DNA from: Magnetospirillum sp. | GTDB taxonomy: Bacteria > Pseudomonadota > Alphaproteobacteria > Rhodospirillales > Magnetospirillaceae | Assembly (NCBI GenBank): GCA_024707145.1 | Contig: JANQAI010000001.1 | Coordinates: 2,501 to 66,500 of the forward strand | DNA: 64,000 nt | Direction of reading: 5' to 3' | In this document: one piece after another, positions 61,432-64,000 of the stretch | How the letters are laid out: every line of letters begins with the position of its first letter | How positions within the stretch are numbered: position 1 is the stretch's first letter | Translations under genes and position numbers: made by a program | The notes under the pieces: generated by a model | Told to the model about the DNA's origin: nothing | Seen by the model: the letters and a program-made list of their open reading frames with translations, nothing else | The model's database searches: none

Positions 61432-61644
61432 TCCGCCCCGTGGGCCGCTCCGGGGAATGCGTCGAAGGACTACTGAAGAGGAGTCTGTGAGGGTGCGGTC
61501 ATGGTCTGAATGCGGGGTGAGGGCAAAATGATGGCACAATGTGTGCCTTCAATTTGTCGGGGCGTCATGTTCGGATGGAGTAGGCCCGCCTGGGCGGCGG
61601 CGCCGCTCCCTCTCCCAGGACCCCCTATTTCGCAGGCTCAGGAA

Positions 61645-62400
61645 ATGACAGCCGTCAGCGCTAAGCCGCCACATCCTTTCCACGCCCATCGCAGCCTTTC
61701 GGTGACGTCGCGGGACCTCGCCTGTCTTGAGGGAATCCCTCTCTTCCGCGGGGCCTTCCGTTCAAGTCCCGAGAAGGTCGAGGCGGGCGTATCGGTGGTT
61801 ATCTGCGCCGAGGGAACGACCTTGTATCGACAGGGTGAATCGGCGAGCCGCCTTTATGTCGTGGCCTATGGGGGCGTCGCCATCAACGCCTCGGTTCTGC
61901 CAGGCCAGGAGACCCTGCTGCATCTGTGCCAAGGGGGAGGGTTCTGTGGTGAGGAAGCCCTGATCCACGGGCGCCGGTTGTCAACCGCGCGCACGGTCGA
62001 CCTTAGCCGATTGATCGCCATCGATCCCTCGGTTCTGGATTTGCCGCCCAGCGACGTGAGCGAGCATTTCTATCGCCGGCTTTCCGACCTGACCGAGGAA
62101 ATCGTCGTCTTCAAGTCCGTCCCGCCCTTCCAGCGTCTTGCCCGTTTGCTGCTGGACCATGTCGGCCCCCGATCCGGTTCGGCGAACGGCGAACTCCCGT
62201 TGCTGAAAAAGACCGTGGCCGCGAAGATCGGCGTCGACCCCGCTTCACTATCGCGTCTGCTCCGGCGCATGAAGGATCTCGGGGTCAGCGTGCAGGGCAA
62301 TTCCATCAAGGTTGCGGATGTGGGGGTGCTGCGCGGGGTGGCGGAACAGGTCTCGCCCGTGCGGGAATTCCGGCGCCCCGAATGTGGTGTGGCTGGATGA
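61645..62400 (+). CDS. Crp/Fnr family regulator without Fe-S cysteines
   Basis: About 251 aa. A cyclic-nucleotide-like sensor (LACLEGIPLFRGAF, TLYRQGESASRLYVVAYGGV, FCGEEALIHGRRLSTARTV) precedes a helix-turn-helix (KKTVAAKIGVDPASLSRLLRRM). There are no N-terminal Fnr cysteines, so the sensor is probably haem-dependent (Dnr-like) or ligand-dependent. An in-frame ATG at 61510 adds a stretch with no homology. It diverges from ccoG. Confidence 0.82.
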   Translation: MTAVSAKPPHPFHAHRSLSVTSRDLACLEGIPLFRGAFRSSPEKVEAGVSVVICAEGTTLYRQGESASRLYVVAYGGVAINASVLPGQETLLHLCQGGGFCGEEALIHGRRLSTARTVDLSRLIAIDPSVLDLPPSDVSEHFYRRLSDLTEEIVVFKSVPPFQRLARLLLDHVGPRSGSANGELPLLKKTVAAKIGVDPASLSRLLRRMKDLGVSVQGNSIKVADVGVLRGVAEQVSPVREFRRPECGVAG

Positions 62401-62530
62401 GTGGTTAGTGATGCGATCATTGTGAGGATCGTATTGACCTCCGTCAATTTTCCAGAGGCCAATGATCGGCAATATCAGGGGCAGCCCGGTAGCATAGGCC
62501 CGGGGCGGCAGGTCACCGGATGGAACCCCG

Positions 62531-63920
62531 ATGAGATCGAAGGCCGAATGCGCTTGGTCGCCCGACATTAGTCAATCGCAGGGGCCGCTGTATCTCGCCA
62601 TCAGCGACGCGATTGCTGGTGATATTCGCGATGGGCGCCTGCGCGCCGGCGACCGGTTGCCCGCCCATCGCGATCTGGCGCTTCGCCTTGGGGTCGACGT
62701 GACCACTGTCACGCGGGCTTATGCCGAAGCTCGGCGCCGGGGGCTGGTCGACAGCTGTGTCGGCCGGGGGACCTTCATCCGCCTGTCCGCCACCGTCGAT
62801 CCGGCTCCGAAGGTCGAGCTGCCTGGTATCGACATGACCATGAACCGGCCGCCGGACATTCCGGGCGGGCTGGTGAATGCACGCCTGCGGGCCGGCATTG
62901 CCGATGTGTTGGCGCGCGAGGATTCCGCAGACTTGCTGGCATACGGCGATTCCGCCGGGTCGGAAGTTTCGCGCGAGGCGGGCGCGCTGTGGCTCAAGCC
63001 GAGGCTGGGTGAGGTCTGCCCCGATCGTGTGGTCGTATGCCCCGGTTCCCAGGGCGCCCTGGCGGCGACCCTGTCCGCCTTGGTGGTTCCCGGCGACGTC
63101 GTCTGTTGTCCGTCCCTGGCCTATCCGGGCCTGCGCATGTTGGGAACGCAGCTGGGCCTCGACCTCGTCGGCCTGCCCCTGGACGCCGATGGCGTGCTTC
63201 CCGATGCGTTCGAAGCCGCCTGCCTGCGGCATCGGGTCAAAGTGATCTATTGCTGTCCGACTTTGGCCAATCCCACCGCCGAAGTGATGCCGCCCGGGCG
63301 GCGGCGCGAGATTGTCGCCGTTGCGCGAAACTACGGCGTTGCCATCGTCGAGGACGACGCCTATGGCTTGTTGCCCCGGCACTCCCCCCGCCCTTGGCGG
63401 CTTTGGCCCCCGAAATCACCCACTACGTCGGCAGCCTGTCCAAGGTGGTGGCGCCGGGCCTGCGCATCGCCTATCTGGTGGCCCCGGACGGCACTGCGGC
63501 GGGGCGGGTCAGTGCCCGTCTCCGGGCGACCTCCCTGATGACCGCACCCTTGATGACAGCCTTGGCGACGCGCTGGATCACCGACGGCACAGCCGGCGAG
63601 ATCTTGCCGCCATCCGGGCGGAAAGCGCGGCCCGTCAAACGTTGGCGGCGGCCGAACTGCCGCCTGGGCTGGTGCGTGCGCATCCCGACTGTTTCCACTT
63701 GTGGCTTCCGTTGCCTGCCGGCTGGTCGGCATCGGCCTTTTCCAACCGCTCGGCGGCCCTGGGCGTGTCCGTCGTCCCCGCCGACGCGTTCGCCGTCTCG
63801 CTGGCGCCGCCGGCGGCCGTCCGCCTTTCCCTTGGTGCCGTGAGCGAGCGGGCGCGCCTGTCGAAGGCCTTGCGTGTGCTGGCCGACCTCCTGGGCAGTC
63901 GGGAAGGCAGTGCGACTTAG
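62531..63920 (+). CDS. MocR-family regulator, second copy, two frame breaks
   Basis: Parallel to the other MocR protein: GntR helix-turn-helix (LYLAISDAIAGDIRDGRLRA, VDVTTVTRAYAEARRRGLV), then an aminotransferase-like domain with VVVCPGSQGALAATLSALV, VAIVEDDAYGLLP and the PLP Lys candidate YVGSLSKVVAPGLRIAYLV. One base is missing from the C6 run 63384-63389 and one near 63600 (GAGATC, perhaps GAGGATC); correction gives 463 aa ending LLGSREGSAT. The two copies are similar along their length but not identical. Confidence 0.82.
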
Positions 63921-64000
63921 GTCATAATGAATGCATAATGTACGGATTGCTGTGTAAGTTTTGAGAGGTGTATGCATCAAGTGTTGTGACCAGTTTGGCG
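63921..64000. other. end of the window after the second MocR gene
   Basis: AT-rich, with another GTATG (63970-63974) and TGCATAATGTAC near 63934. It may be a promoter region for a gene beyond the window. Confidence 0.3.

Overview
The window looks like chromosome from an alphaproteobacterium of the Rhodospirillales, most like Magnetospirillum/Paramagnetospirillum. The grounds are GC-rich coding on both strands, the Shemin-pathway enzyme HemA, DUF1489, a DUF2849/CysI/DUF934 set, TAXI-type binding proteins, many two-component and Che-like proteins, a bacteriohemerythrin, and a 23S-5S rRNA end. This is inferred from protein families read by eye; no database search was run.

Layout. 1-2592: 3' part of an rRNA operon. 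2608-5294: a small HTH-like protein with a DHOD-like flavoprotein, and an Fe-S oxidoreductase. 5356-9558: a copper-type TonB receptor operon (DUF2946, receptor, its own TonB) and DUF1489. 9641-16469: a lipoprotein, YgiQ, an HdeD-like protein, RecQ, a GFA protein, GalU and hemerythrin. 16532-24498: amtB-glnK and the complete pstSCAB-phoU-phoB phosphate operon, all on the minus strand. 24763-28688: tkt-fba-rpe. 28965-33912: cytochrome b561, an orphan LuxR-type regulator without a phosphoacceptor, a CHAP protein, a TAXI pair and cytochrome c. 34241-40031: IS5-family copies and remnants around feoAB, tRNA-Pro and yciB, ending in a scar of kinase and chemoreceptor fragments. 40140-48681: MipA with its two-component system, then a CheB/CheR/histidine-kinase cluster. 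48857-49160: a highly structured inverted-repeat element. 49510-53292: a binding-protein/TonB-receptor chimera, an ABC ATPase and NnrS. 53283-54462: lrgAB. 54694-63920: hemA, two MocR-type regulators, a ccoG-cysI-DUF934 operon and a Crp/Fnr regulator, joined by CATAC/GTATG boxes.

About 20 single-base reading-frame breaks are present, many in genes that should be intact (galU, amtB, pstS, pstA, pstB, hemA, tonB). In every protein-coding gene affected, undoing the breaks gives a total divisible by three and a family-typical length, so most are probably sequence errors. Eight of them are one extra base at a CAGCTG/GAGCTG/CAGCTC-type site and most of the others lie in C or G runs. Broken genes are therefore given as full-length CDS with the break noted. 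Real remnants (IS pieces, kinase and MCP fragments) are listed separately.
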